A stretch of DNA of 64,000 nt from Caryophanon latum (GCF_001700325.1 NZ_MATO01000034.1:62001-126000); one strand, 5' to 3'; counted from the first letter of the stretch, positions 25,157 through 34,013 are shown. Notes: a model not told the origin generated them from the sequence alone. A program made the numbers and translations.

Positions 25157-26050
25157 TTAATATTGATTTTGCAAACCGCCGCCCCAAATGACGCGTCCGC
25201 CGATATGTTCCGTTTGCGCGTGAATTTGCGCGTTCACAAGCTGCAATACACCTGGCTGCTCATGGTGATGCCACGTATAACCTGCTGGCGTTTGCCCGTC
25301 CTTTAACGCCGCTTGATCTTCGTCCGTCAAGCCGATAATTTCACCAATCGCTGCGTCCTGCTCAATCGCGTTATATAGTTGCTCGTTCGCTAGCGCATGA
25401 TGCTCTTCGTCTGTTAATAAATACGCTTCTGGCTCGATGCGCGCAGTAAACGCCGCTTCGAATACCGGGAATACGTCTGAAATCGTTTCGTCGCCAACTA
25501 ACAACTCTGTGCGCTCAAACGCAACACCTGTCACAGGATGCACCGTTCCTTCGTACAGCTCGTTAATCGACTGAATCGTATCGACGTTCGTTGCGTCCGC
25601 TTCAATAACGTCGCTTAGCTTCAACGCGCGACTACCGATGATCGGCGTTTGTAAAAGCGATTTCGCTGCCCCTTTGACACGCTGTTGATCACGACCGACG
25701 ACGCCTGCCACTGCCTCGTATGTATTGCTCGCTCCGTGCTTCACCATCGCATTGACGCTCGTGACAATCGACTTGCCTGTTTTCGTTAAATCGTCCACAC
25801 CTTCTTGACGACTTTGCGCATCTTTTTGAATCGTACCTTGTACAGCTTTTGTCGTGCCGTCTACTACGTGCGACGTTAGCTGAATGCTCGTTTTCGCCGC
25901 CTCGCTCGTCATGTCCCCTGTTTCACGAATAAACGTCGCTGCCCCTTTTAATCCTACTTTTTCAACTGTCGAGCTCACAACGTCCGTAGCCGCATGAATG
26001 GTTGATTCCGTTAAATTTGAAGCTGTTTGAAATACTTTTTTTAATACCAT
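25157..26050 (-). CDS. Orphan protein with C-terminal WHH/HNH nuclease toxin domain
   Basis: A 297-residue protein in two parts. Residues 1-150 are a low-complexity, Ala/Thr/Val-rich helical region without a signal peptide. Residues about 170-297 carry a treble-clef HNH/WHH nuclease of the polymorphic-toxin type: TGVAFER, DVFPVFEA, then YTWHHHEQPGVLQLV and HIGGRVIWGGG, the last two being the conserved metal and catalytic signature. Such domains are usually DNases at the end of contact-dependent or LXG-type toxins paired with an immunity gene. Here no LXG, secretion or known immunity module (SMI1/SUKH type) is visible on either side. GGGGAGG precedes the ATG, and a terminator follows the stop. 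A domesticated nuclease or a degraded toxin are both possible. Confidence 0.7.
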   Translation of the reverse strand: MVLKKVFQTASNLTESTIHAATDVVSSTVEKVGLKGAATFIRETGDMTSEAAKTSIQLTSHVVDGTTKAVQGTIQKDAQSRQEGVDDLTKTGKSIVTSVNAMVKHGASNTYEAVAGVVGRDQQRVKGAAKSLLQTPIIGSRALKLSDVIEADATNVDTIQSINELYEGTVHPVTGVAFERTELLVGDETISDVFPVFEAAFTARIEPEAYLLTDEEHHALANEQLYNAIEQDAAIGEIIGLTDEDQAALKDGQTPAGYTWHHHEQPGVLQLVNAQIHAQTEHIGGRVIWGGGLQNQY

Positions 26051-26142
26051 TTCACATACCTCCCCTTTTCTTTAAAATTAGCATAATTTGCTCACCTTTG
26101 CGAATATCCATACCACGTAAGCGAAAAAATAAACATTTCCAT

Positions 26143-27138
26143 TTAATCGTTCACAAAGCATTCACGAAATTTCATACGGTACGTCGATAACGGTAGCTCC
26201 TTAAACCGCTCGTTTGGCAATATTTCGTCAAACGATCTTTGTACCGTTTCTTTTGAAATACAGTCATACATTCCTGTCTCATTACGAAACCCGTATATGA
26301 CGTGTATAAACTGCTCATCATATTTTATGTTCGTCACATTACGGACGATGACTATTGTATTCGGCTGACATAATGCATCCAGTAACTCTTTTTGAAACGT
26401 CCATTGAGATGCTCTAATTTGTCCATATACGACACCTTCTGCACTCACTTCAAAACGCTTTCGCTGCAATGAATGGATCGTGACGATTTTTAATTGCGGC
26501 AATGATTTAATCGCTTGCATGAGAGCATATGCATCTCGTATACGTTCGTATTGCGCTCGATGTTCCTCGCTCATCTCCGTATACGCTAAATGAATCGCCT
26601 CATGTAACGTAATACGCTCTAACTCATGCATTATATTATGCACTAGCTCCCATACAAGCATGTCTAACTCATTCTCATCATCTACGCGCTCTAATACGTC
26701 TGATTCATCCTCTTGTTGGCTTTTCTCTAGCTTGCCAGTTGCGATAAATTGCTTTACCGTCTCATGTAACTCATAAAAAATCATATCCGTAATCGATGCT
26801 TCTATTTCGTCTACATACGTATCATAGCGGAGGCCACAGCCAGAAATAAACGTCGCACTCGTTTGACCGTTATGTGCCTCCTCTAAAAAATGAAAAAAGC
26901 TACTGTATATATGTTTATAAATCTCTCCTGTATCGATTAACGTTCCACTGCGGTCAAACGGATGATCATCATCGACAATTTCCTTCACCGTTTCCGTTAA
27001 AAAATAAGTGCCGTATTTTACTTGTATGAATGACAGCATTTCCTTTGCGCGACGTTCTACTCGCTGCTGCCACGTTGATTGAATTTCCTCGATTATGATG
27101 AAAATCCCCCCTTTTTTTAAAGTGTAACAACACGCCAC
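26143..27138 (-). CDS. Hypothetical protein, about 320-331 residues
   Basis: Not recognised. Acidic and helical in the first two thirds, with a mixed alpha/beta last third; no membrane segment or obvious catalytic motif. The start is unclear: the frame opens at a GTG (27138), yet the strong AAAGGGGGG site at about 27112-27120 is followed by ATT, ATC and ATA codons rather than a standard start. It precedes the WHH nuclease gene in the same direction with a 92-base gap, so it could be a partner or immunity gene, although its length is atypical for immunity. Confidence 0.6.
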   Translation of the reverse strand: MACCYTLKKGGIFIIIEEIQSTWQQRVERRAKEMLSFIQVKYGTYFLTETVKEIVDDDHPFDRSGTLIDTGEIYKHIYSSFFHFLEEAHNGQTSATFISGCGLRYDTYVDEIEASITDMIFYELHETVKQFIATGKLEKSQQEDESDVLERVDDENELDMLVWELVHNIMHELERITLHEAIHLAYTEMSEEHRAQYERIRDAYALMQAIKSLPQLKIVTIHSLQRKRFEVSAEGVVYGQIRASQWTFQKELLDALCQPNTIVIVRNVTNIKYDEQFIHVIYGFRNETGMYDCISKETVQRSFDEILPNERFKELPLSTYRMKFRECFVND

Positions 27139-27189
27139 TTATATGCCTATCACTCATACGAAAATTAAATTTCATGAAAGTTATATTTT

Positions 27190-27460
27190 ATATACAAGGT
27201 GATGGAAATGTAGAATGCGAACGAGGCTCGAAACAAGAGGCGGACTCCAGCGGGAATAGCTCGCGTCGAAAAACCCCGCAAACACGAGGAACGAATGTTG
27301 AGGAGGCTCAAGGAAGGCGATAAGCGCCACTACACGAGTCATCGTGTTCGCCGCCGAGCCCGTGGAAAGCAACCCCCTATTATGATAAAGAACGCGATTT
27401 CATTTCTCGCTATTATGTATACGAAATTCTGAAGTTTTTAGCCACGTCTTAGTAAAAACA
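27190..27460. repeat. Family B intergenic repeat, long copy
   Basis: GC-rich element containing AGGCGGACTCCAGCGGGAATAG, ACCCCGCAAAC and GAGGAGGCTCAAGGAAGGCG, recalling the GC-rich hairpin-forming intergenic elements common in Bacillales. Its right third (GTGGAAAGCAAC..AAGAACGCGAT..CTCGCTATTATGTATACG) is closely repeated at 58628-58725. Short open frames across it are not genes. Confidence 0.7.
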
Positions 27461-27667
27461 AACATACTGCAATGCGCAACATACTATACATCATTTTCAT
27501 CAACGTTCACGATTTCGTCACCGCTTCGGACGTTTTAAATAATGCACAACTGGGAACTATTTAAATAAGAAAGTAGCTGTAGCGATTAGCAATAGACGAA
27601 ACGCATTCATTTTCACCGACTAATCGGCCTACACATGAATTTCTTCAATCGAATGGGGGTCTACTAT

Positions 27668-28012
27668 ATGTTCTGTCACACTTGCAAACGAGAAATGACG
27701 ATGCTGATGATGCCTTGCCCGATTTGTGAAGCAAAAAGCTTAAATGAAGTGAACATGACCGGCGAATACTTTGAAATGAAAATGAACGAGCCATATATGC
27801 ACGCACCACCGAACGATGCACCGATGTATGAGGACGTTGCAACAGATAAAATGATGCACGGTGAAGTAGTCGACGCGATCGATGAGGAAGTAACATCTGA
27901 ATTTACAGTAACTGTCGACGATTTAAAAAACCGCCACGCTGCACTACCACCTGAAGGCATGAAGTTTTACGCCGGCGATGACGATGATGACGACGCATTA
28001 ACGAAACGATAA
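27668..28012 (+). CDS. Zinc-ribbon, acidic hypothetical protein
   Basis: A 114-residue protein of unknown function. An N-terminal CHTC..CPIC pair of CxxC knuckles would bind zinc. The rest is Met- and Asp/Glu-rich and ends in a run of six Asp. GGGGG lies eight bases before the ATG at 27668, which is preferred to the in-frame start 33 bases upstream. Followed by a strong terminator. Between 27460 and this gene no other feature is seen. Confidence 0.65.
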   Translation: MFCHTCKREMTMLMMPCPICEAKSLNEVNMTGEYFEMKMNEPYMHAPPNDAPMYEDVATDKMMHGEVVDAIDEEVTSEFTVTVDDLKNRHAALPPEGMKFYAGDDDDDDALTKR

Positions 28013-28020
28013 ACGCACAA

Positions 28021-28055
28021 AAGAGTTGCTCGACATGTTCTCGAGCAACTCTTTT
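28021..28055 (+). terminator. Terminator of the zinc-ribbon gene
   Basis: AAGAGTTGCTCGA pairs with TCGAGCAACTCTT, followed by TTTT. Confidence 0.9.
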
Positions 28056-28070
28056 TATGATGCATTAAAA

Positions 28071-28096
28071 AAGCTGTACGACGTGTCGCACAGCTT
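28071..28096 (-). terminator. Terminator of uppP
   Basis: AAGCTGT with ACAGCTT, plus an inner CGAC/GTCG stem, and a run of A at lower coordinates. Confidence 0.8.
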
Positions 28097-28101
28097 ACTG
28101 T

Positions 28102-28914
28102 TTAGAAGAAAATAAATAATAACGCAGCTACGATAAAGCAGTAATACGTAAAGAAGTGGAGCTTTCCTTTTTGCATAATGCCCATGAACCATTTCATCGC
28201 AAAGTACGTCATCACAAATGTTGCAATAAATGCCGCGATGTATGGAATTGCTAAGTCACCTTTATTTGGCTCATTTAAAAAGTCTGATAAACCGAGCACA
28301 ACACCACCGAGGCTCACGGGAATGTACATCATAAAGGAGAAACGAAGCGCTGTATCTTGACGCATACCCGTCGTAATTGCCGTAATAACGGTCGCACCTG
28401 AACGGCTAATTCCCGGCGTTAACGCAACCGCTTGCCCAAGACCGACTAAAATTGCATCTTTTTTCGTAATGTCTTTATCCGTTTTGCGTCCTTTTAAATT
28501 ACGAATTAACCAAAGCGCGATACCTGTTACAATTAACATTGACGCAATGACGTTCATACTAACAGATTCCGCAATGACATCACTTAACAGCACACCTAGC
28601 ACACCTGCTGGAATCGACGCAATAATGACGCATAACGCGAAATTAAAGTCTGTTTTGTAGCGACGATCGCGCGTCTGTATGTACTTTAAAAAGCCCGTCA
28701 CTAATCGAATAATATCGTTGCGATAAATAATTAAAATGGCAAGTAACGACGCCGTATTCGTTAAAATTGCAAACGTAAATCCTTGCTCTCCAACACCTAA
28801 AATTTCACTCGCAATCATTACGTGCCCGCTTGATGACACTGGGATTGGCTCTGTAAACCCTTGTACAAGCCCAATGATGATCAGCTTTAACGTATATAAA
28901 ATATCAAAATCCAA
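28102..28914 (-). CDS. uppP: Undecaprenyl-diphosphatase
   Basis: Polytopic membrane enzyme (270 residues, about eight helices) that recycles undecaprenyl pyrophosphate to the monophosphate lipid carrier for wall synthesis, and gives some bacitracin tolerance. Family motifs are present: LVQGFTEPIPVSSSGH near residue 18-33 and LTPGISRSGAT near 165. The start is TTG, with AGGGGA nine bases ahead. Single gene. Confidence 0.95.
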   Translation of the reverse strand: MDFDILYTLKLIIIGLVQGFTEPIPVSSSGHVMIASEILGVGEQGFTFAILTNTASLLAILIIYRNDIIRLVTGFLKYIQTRDRRYKTDFNFALCVIIASIPAGVLGVLLSDVIAESVSMNVIASMLIVTGIALWLIRNLKGRKTDKDITKKDAILVGLGQAVALTPGISRSGATVITAITTGMRQDTALRFSFMMYIPVSLGGVVLGLSDFLNEPNKGDLAIPYIAAFIATFVMTYFAMKWFMGIMQKGKLHFFTYYCFIVAALLFIFF

Positions 28915-29105
28915 GTTGTTCGTCCCCTATCTACAAATAAACTTCATGTACTACGACGAACAATTATACAATATGTTTCGTTTAAAATCATCTTCTACAT
29001 TAGAAAGTGCGCACTCTTCTTTTTTTCGAGCGTATTTCCTTTTATATACACGCTTTAAATGGTTAAATAAAGACAACATCATTTTATTATAAGAAAGAGG
29101 TTTTT

Positions 29106-29531
29106 ATGCCTGGAATCGTATTTGCCATATTAAGTGGTTTTTTTATTTCATTACAAAACGTCCTGAACGCCACAATCGGTACAGTTGTGAGCACGTGGTC
29201 AACAGCAATGATTACACAAGCGGTCGGCGCTACTGGAGCATTGCTGCTATACGTAGCGTTTCGAGAGCCGTCGTTTTCCACACTTAAACAAGTGAAGACA
29301 CGTTATTTATTCGGGGGCTCGTTCGGGGCGGTCGTCGTCGCAACGAGCGTTTTTGCGGTGACGTACGTCGGGGCTGCGATGACGAACGCGACGATGCTGC
29401 TCGCTCAGCTTGCGACAGTCATTATTATTGAGATGTTCGGCTTATTCGATATGCCAAAGCAGCCAATTGCACGTCATCAACTGCTCGGTCTTACTGTTAT
29501 GGTCGTCGGTGCATTGTTAATTACGTTATAG
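29106..29531 (+). CDS. DMT-family small membrane transporter (DUF606/YdcZ), first of pair
   Basis: A 141-residue half-size drug/metabolite-type transporter of the DUF606 family with four to five helices (PGIVFAILSGFFISLQNVLNA, FGGSFGAVVVATSVFAVTYVG). Such proteins act as pairs encoded by adjacent genes and presumably form a heterodimer. Substrate unknown. The second gene starts 15 bases after this stop. Confidence 0.85.
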   Translation: MPGIVFAILSGFFISLQNVLNATIGTVVSTWSTAMITQAVGATGALLLYVAFREPSFSTLKQVKTRYLFGGSFGAVVVATSVFAVTYVGAAMTNATMLLAQLATVIIIEMFGLFDMPKQPIARHQLLGLTVMVVGALLITL

Positions 29532-29546
29532 AAGGAGCGCGACATT

Positions 29547-29996
29547 TTGATTGTAGGAATTTTATTCGCCTTGTGCGCAGGGTTATTTGTCGGCGTGCAA
29601 GGTATTTTTAATCGCCATGTGAACATGAAGGTGAGTAGTTGGGCTGCGACCGCGTTTATTTTAGCGACCGGCAGCATTGCCTCGCTCGTCGTCGGCTTGC
29701 TGCTTGACGGCACCGCTATTTTTAACTTTAGCGATATGAAGCCGGCGTATTGGCTATTCGGGCTTGTCGGCATTGGCGTTATTTTTTGCACGATGACGGC
29801 GATGCGCAAAATCGGTCCAACGAAAACGATCGTCATCGGGGTTATCGCACAGCTTACAACGTCGATGATTTTTGATATGACTGGCTTTTTAGTGTTGCCA
29901 AAAGTGACGCTTGAGTGGACGCATATTGCTGGCTTACTGCTTATGATTGTCGGTATTTATTTATTCAATTATCAAAAAAAGGAAACGAACGCTTAA
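29547..29996 (+). CDS. DMT-family small membrane transporter (DUF606/YdcZ), second of pair
   Basis: A 149-residue partner of the preceding protein (LCAGLFVGVQGIFNRHVNMKV, WLFGLVGIGVIFCTMTAMRKIG). Start is TTG, with GAAGGAG about nine bases before it. Its stop lies inside the bidirectional terminator shared with the convergent gene. Confidence 0.85.
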   Translation: MIVGILFALCAGLFVGVQGIFNRHVNMKVSSWAATAFILATGSIASLVVGLLLDGTAIFNFSDMKPAYWLFGLVGIGVIFCTMTAMRKIGPTKTIVIGVIAQLTTSMIFDMTGFLVLPKVTLEWTHIAGLLLMIVGIYLFNYQKKETNA

Positions 29997-30016
29997 TACG
30001 CGCACGTTTCCTTTTT
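29978..30016. terminator. Bidirectional terminator
   Basis: AAAGGAAACG pairs with CGTTTCCTTT, A and T runs on both sides. Overlaps the 3' end of the second DMT gene and ends just before the convergent gene's stop. Confidence 0.8.
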
Positions 30017-30018
30017 GT

Positions 30019-30480
30019 TTATTTATACGTATCTAAAAACTGCTTTAATGCAATTGTAATGATGTGGCTTTTCGTATAACCTTTGTCTTCGCAAAATTCA
30101 TCGAACTGCTGCATAATATGCTCGTCTACCGTAAACGTGCGGCGAACTTTCGGTGCGGCATCGTCTGCCACCGTTTGAAGCAGCTCATCTAACGTATTTT
30201 TTGTCGTGCTTGCTGCTGCATCTTTCTTTTGCTGTACGTCTGAAATGAGTTCGCGCAATAAATCGATTTCTGCATTGGAAAAGCCATCTACAAATTGCTC
30301 TGTATGTGCAGCTGTCCATTTGCCAACTTGCTGGTTAAACGAATAGCCTTGCTCCTCTAATACTTGCTGTGCCTTTTTCTTTGAGACACCAAACTTTTTC
30401 TTGATCCCTTTTAGCTCACCGTTTTGCTCTTGCATAATATAGTCAACGAGTTCCTGATAAAAAGCTAATTCTTTTGACAT
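30019..30480 (-). CDS. Probable ribbon-helix-helix DNA-binding protein
   Basis: A 153-residue cytoplasmic protein. The C-terminal 45 residues (VRRTFTVDEHIMQQFDEFCE, YTKSHIITIALKQFL) have the strand-helix-helix pattern of CopG/Arc-type DNA-binding proteins. The N-terminal half (LKGIKKKFGVSKKKAQQVLEE) may be a second small helical DNA-binding unit. The start overlaps the end of the membrane protein gene upstream by 16 bases, so the two are coupled. Specific role unknown. Confidence 0.65.
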   Translation of the reverse strand: MSKELAFYQELVDYIMQEQNGELKGIKKKFGVSKKKAQQVLEEQGYSFNQQVGKWTAAHTEQFVDGFSNAEIDLLRELISDVQQKKDAAASTTKNTLDELLQTVADDAAPKVRRTFTVDEHIMQQFDEFCEDKGYTKSHIITIALKQFLDTYK

Positions 30481-31505
30481 TCCATATTCCCCCTTTGAAT
30501 AGTTTGCTCCATCGCCTCTTTTAACGATGCATCATCGGCTTGAATCCCGATATAGCGTACTGTCTTTTTCATGCCCATCATGAACTGCACAGGCTGTCGC
30601 TCATGTAACTCCACGATGAAATGCGGTGCTTCTTCGCCAAATGTTGGTGCTTCAAAATATACGATGTCCTCTTTGTCGACCGTGATCCCTTCATGAATTG
30701 CCTTCATATTATCGCGATGTATATCGATGCGCTTGAGCAAGCCGAAACTCACATACCACGTATTATTCATATACACGGTCGGATTCAAACGCATCGCCTG
30801 CATATCGGCTAGCACGAAAATAACCGAATAAATATGTAGCGCTAACAAAATATACGCAACAATTGGCATCCAATCGTGCAGCAGCCAATGGAACGCGACC
30901 GCCTCTAGCACGACGGCATGTAAAATCATGATCATCACCGGCACATACATCGACTGTTTATATAAAGTGTAACCACTTGGCGCCTTTTTTCTCCACCCAA
31001 GCAATGCATAATACATTACGAGCACTTCCTGCAGCAATGCGTGGAGTAATACATTTTCTTTCATATATGTATTCGTCGCTTCGATTAGCGCAAACGGTAA
31101 CGGTACGATGCGCTCCTTTAGCTTGCGATAAATCGCCGGTGCATAATATAACGCATACGCAACAATACTTAGCTCAATTAAAATGAGCACACCTTCTGCC
31201 ACTAACGCAGCGTTCGTAATACTTTTAAATGGTGTAAGTAGCTGTGCAGGAATGACGAAGCGCGCAAGCACAAGCCCTGAAATCATGAGCAGCGCAAACA
31301 ACTTCCAGCTTTTCTCCTTCACATGCAGCGTGATTAGCAACGGTATAACGAGCGCTAAATCAATGAGCGAGCCGAGTACGACACCTGCTGCATCATTATG
31401 TGGAATAATAAGCTGACCGGCTGATGTATGATACAGCCACATATTACCGAGCAACACAACTAGTGCAGCGTATAACCATTTCGTTTTGATAAAGTGATGC
31501 GTCAT
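30465..31505 (-). CDS. Multi-helix membrane protein of unknown function
   Basis: A 346-residue protein with seven or eight hydrophobic segments in the first 250 residues and a soluble C-terminal domain of about 90 residues (VYMNNTWYVSFGLLKRIDIHRD..GITVDKEDIVYFEAP), which looks like a small beta-rich PH-like domain. No family recognised with confidence. AAGGGGG precedes the ATG. Coupled to the ribbon-helix-helix gene downstream. Confidence 0.65.
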   Translation of the reverse strand: MTHHFIKTKWLYAALVVLLGNMWLYHTSAGQLIIPHNDAAGVVLGSLIDLALVIPLLITLHVKEKSWKLFALLMISGLVLARFVIPAQLLTPFKSITNAALVAEGVLILIELSIVAYALYYAPAIYRKLKERIVPLPFALIEATNTYMKENVLLHALLQEVLVMYYALLGWRKKAPSGYTLYKQSMYVPVMIMILHAVVLEAVAFHWLLHDWMPIVAYILLALHIYSVIFVLADMQAMRLNPTVYMNNTWYVSFGLLKRIDIHRDNMKAIHEGITVDKEDIVYFEAPTFGEEAPHFIVELHERQPVQFMMGMKKTVRYIGIQADDASLKEAMEQTIQRGNMECQKN

Positions 31506-31630
31506 CGCTATTCCCCCTTATTACTTCTAGTATACAAAACGTAGCAATATTTTTCAGTAATATTCGCTAAATTTTTCGACATTTCTGTAAATAAAAAGAG
31601 AACAGCGCGCTTGCACCGTTCTCCACTATG

Positions 31631-31828
31631 TTATTTACGACCGACAATACGCTTTGACACGTGCAAGCCGAGCTTCGGAATGCGTATGCTCGCATCGATT
31701 CCTTTTGAAGACAATTTCAACTTCGCCGCACGCGGACCGATTGACACGCTCGGCCCAGCAGTTGATACGTTCACCGTCACGCCTGGCAAAATCTTTTTAC
31801 TTTTTGATAAATGAAATTTCACCTTCAT
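31631..31828 (-). CDS. DUF4236-like small basic protein
   Basis: About 65 residues, basic, beta-strand repeats: ILPGVTVNVSTAGPSVSIGPR matches the DUF4236 pattern (PGV.vNvs..G.svsiG.rg). Function unknown. It follows the recombinase-like gene by a few bases. Three starts are possible (GTG 31831, ATG 31828, GTG 31822); the last is best spaced from AAGAGG and would read MKFHLSKSKK. Confidence 0.7.
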   Translation of the reverse strand: MKVKFHLSKSKKILPGVTVNVSTAGPSVSIGPRAAKLKLSSKGIDASIRIPKLGLHVSKRIVGRK

Positions 31829-31834
31829 CACCTC

Positions 31835-32752
31835 TTAGTCGTTTTTTTCCTTTAATGCGAGTGCCTCGATAATTTTACGTCGACGCTCCTCCATTACATT
31901 ATGATGGACGTAGCCGTATTTATCAAAAATTTCTCTCACCTTTTGACGATCTTCTGCAAGCAGCTCTTTGTGCATCGCCGTGTAGCGTAAATTCGTGCAC
32001 GTTACTTTTTTGCCGATGATGCTTGAAATTCGCAGCATTAAACGCTCAATCGTTTTCACCGTAATCGGCTGACCTGGCTTGTTATGTAAGCCGAGCCAAA
32101 TGTGCTCCGCCTCGACTAGCTCAGGGAATAATGCGTGCGTCCGCTTTTCAAACAGCGCAAGCCACGATAGCATCGATTCCGATAGCTCTAAATCACGATA
32201 GCTTTTCGCACCGAATATGCGCACAATACGCGTGTCAAAATCGATATGTGACCATTTCATTTTCACAATTTCATACGGCTTTAGTGCAAGCTCTGACACG
32301 AGGCGCGTAATACAAAAGTTCCGAAGCGCCATCCAGCGATATTCATCCTCTACACTCGCACGGTAAATTTGAAGCCATACGTCGACTGCTTGCGCACGAT
32401 CGGCATCATTTAGCACTGATAACGCCTTTTGCACTTTTGGAATCGGCTTAACGTATGCTTCTGGCACCGTTTGAATCCATTCGCGAAAATGCGCATAATG
32501 TAAAAATGTGCGCAGCGAGGCAAATTTTCGGTTAATGCTTTGCGTGTTGTCGTAGCGCTCTTGCACGTGCTCGCGGTAATCTTTCACAAGCTGCTTAATC
32601 GTTTCGTCGCGCAAATAATCTTCCTCTTGATCCCAGCAATATTGAATGAACTGCTTGCCGTCGATTTTGTACTGTTTAAGCGTTAACGGTGCTTTCCCCA
32701 TCTTTTGTAAATGGATGATGAAAACAGCCCACGCTTCGGTTAACGTTTGCAT
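31835..32752 (-). CDS. Tyrosine recombinase-like protein with altered active site
   Basis: A 305-residue XerC/integrase-shaped protein. The SAM-like core-binding domain (about 5-95: LTLKQYKIDGKQFIQYCW, NRKFASLRTFLHYAHF) precedes a catalytic-fold domain. The usual Arg-I (LR.SE) reads LALKPYEIVKMKW, so Arg is Lys. The HxLRH box reads TNLRY, so both flanking positions are changed while Arg-II is kept. The nucleophile region would be YGYVHHN. This suggests a non-catalytic or divergent DNA-binding member. Short gap to the DUF4236 gene; a family B repeat lies upstream. Confidence 0.72.
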   Translation of the reverse strand: MQTLTEAWAVFIIHLQKMGKAPLTLKQYKIDGKQFIQYCWDQEEDYLRDETIKQLVKDYREHVQERYDNTQSINRKFASLRTFLHYAHFREWIQTVPEAYVKPIPKVQKALSVLNDADRAQAVDVWLQIYRASVEDEYRWMALRNFCITRLVSELALKPYEIVKMKWSHIDFDTRIVRIFGAKSYRDLELSESMLSWLALFEKRTHALFPELVEAEHIWLGLHNKPGQPITVKTIERLMLRISSIIGKKVTCTNLRYTAMHKELLAEDRQKVREIFDKYGYVHHNVMEERRRKIIEALALKEKND

Positions 32753-32788
32753 AGCATCTCTCCTTATTACGTTTTTTCTTATAGCTCT

Positions 32789-32965
32789 TCACCATAACGC
32801 CGAGTCGCTTTTCCGCAGGTACTAACACGATGTTCGTCATAAAAGCGAGGACTTTTGTAGTGGCGACCATCACCTTCCTTACGATTGTCTTGAGGCTCGC
32901 GCTGCTACGGTTACTTTTCCCCGCGAAGTCCGCTTGTTGTTTCAAGCGACTTTCACTTATGGTGA
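32789..32965. repeat. Family B intergenic repeat with terminal inverted repeat
   Basis: 177 bp bounded by TCACCATAA (32789-32797) and TTATGGTGA (32957-32965), a perfect 9-bp terminal inverted repeat. The end motif resembles the TTATGGTGAAG end of the copy at 181-286. GC-rich inside, non-coding. Confidence 0.7.
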
Positions 32966-33165
32966 TGTATCTGTATTATAACAAATTTGGTCGGATAATA
33001 ACTATTTTCGTGTTTTTTTATTTACTGCATGCGCATATTTCGCTATATTAATCACTTTTTTGACGCGCTTTCTTCAACTTTCGAGAAAATTCTGCCTTTT
33101 CGTGCGACCGTCATTCATTTCTGTACTATAATAAGCGTATTGATATAATTAAGGGAGATGGCTAC

Positions 33166-33963
33166 ATGCAAGTAAAAACAATGCGACTTGAAGCAGAAGA
33201 AGCAAAAATCATTTATCAAGAAACAGCAGGACTTGCGATTATTACAATTCACCGTCCACAGCTAAAAAATGCGTTAACAGCGAACATGTGGACGCAACTC
33301 GCAAACATCGCATCACAAGTGTTAGACAATCCGAAAAACAAAGTGTTGATCATTCGTGGCTCAGGCGAAAACTTCACAGCTGGCTCAGATATTAAAGAGT
33401 TCAACTCGATTTCATTAGACAAAGCCGAGGAAGCATTTTTACATATGGAGCGTACGATTTCAATTGTCGAAAACTTACCGATTCCAACGATTGGTGTCAT
33501 TAACGGACCTGCGATGGGCGCTGGGTTAGAATTAGCGCTCGCTTGCGATATTCGCATCGGCTCTGAAAAGGCGCGCATGGGTATTCCAGTCGGCAAGCTA
33601 GGCATTACATTAAACAATAAATTCGCAAAACGTTTAGTCGATCTTGTCGGTCCATCTGCTACGAAAGATTTCGTATTTACAGGTCGCGTGTACAAAGCCG
33701 AGGAAGCGTTCAAAGTAGGCATGTTAAACTACTTAGTGGCGGAAAAAGATTTAACGCGTTACTCATTGCGCATGGGTAAGCTCGTTGCAGGCATGAGCCC
33801 AGCGTCTTGCTCAGCGGTAAAACGCTCTGTGCGCGAATGCATCGATTCAGCACCAGCTTTATGGGAAGGCTCAACGCCGTTTGTTGATGCTGTTGATTTC
33901 CCTGAAGGTGTACGCTCGTTCGTTGAAAAACGTCAGCCACAGTTTACACGTCAACGTTTATAG
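33166..33963 (+). CDS. Enoyl-CoA hydratase/isomerase family protein
   Basis: A 265-residue crotonase-fold enzyme acting on acyl-CoA thioesters. The oxyanion-hole segments are ENFTAGSDIKEF (near 65-76) and NGPAMGAGLELALACDIRIG (near 112), with Glu in GLELA. KRSVRE and the C-terminal FPEGVRSFVEKRQPQF match typical hydratases (FxEG..aFleKR.P.F). Substrate unassigned. AGGGAGA precedes the ATG; monocistronic with its own terminator. Confidence 0.88.
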   Translation: MQVKTMRLEAEEAKIIYQETAGLAIITIHRPQLKNALTANMWTQLANIASQVLDNPKNKVLIIRGSGENFTAGSDIKEFNSISLDKAEEAFLHMERTISIVENLPIPTIGVINGPAMGAGLELALACDIRIGSEKARMGIPVGKLGITLNNKFAKRLVDLVGPSATKDFVFTGRVYKAEEAFKVGMLNYLVAEKDLTRYSLRMGKLVAGMSPASCSAVKRSVRECIDSAPALWEGSTPFVDAVDFPEGVRSFVEKRQPQFTRQRL

Positions 33964-33977
33964 TTTATAATGATTAG

Positions 33978-34013
33978 CAAATGCCAGTAGGATACTTCCC
34001 CACTGGCATTTGT
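33978..34013 (+). terminator. Terminator of the enoyl-CoA hydratase gene
   Basis: CAAATGCCAGT pairs with ACTGGCATTTG, loop about 13 bases, then TTT. Confidence 0.78.

Noticed and set aside
27181-27372. Minus-strand open frame of 63 codons
   Set aside because: Falls completely within the family B repeat and has no start signals.
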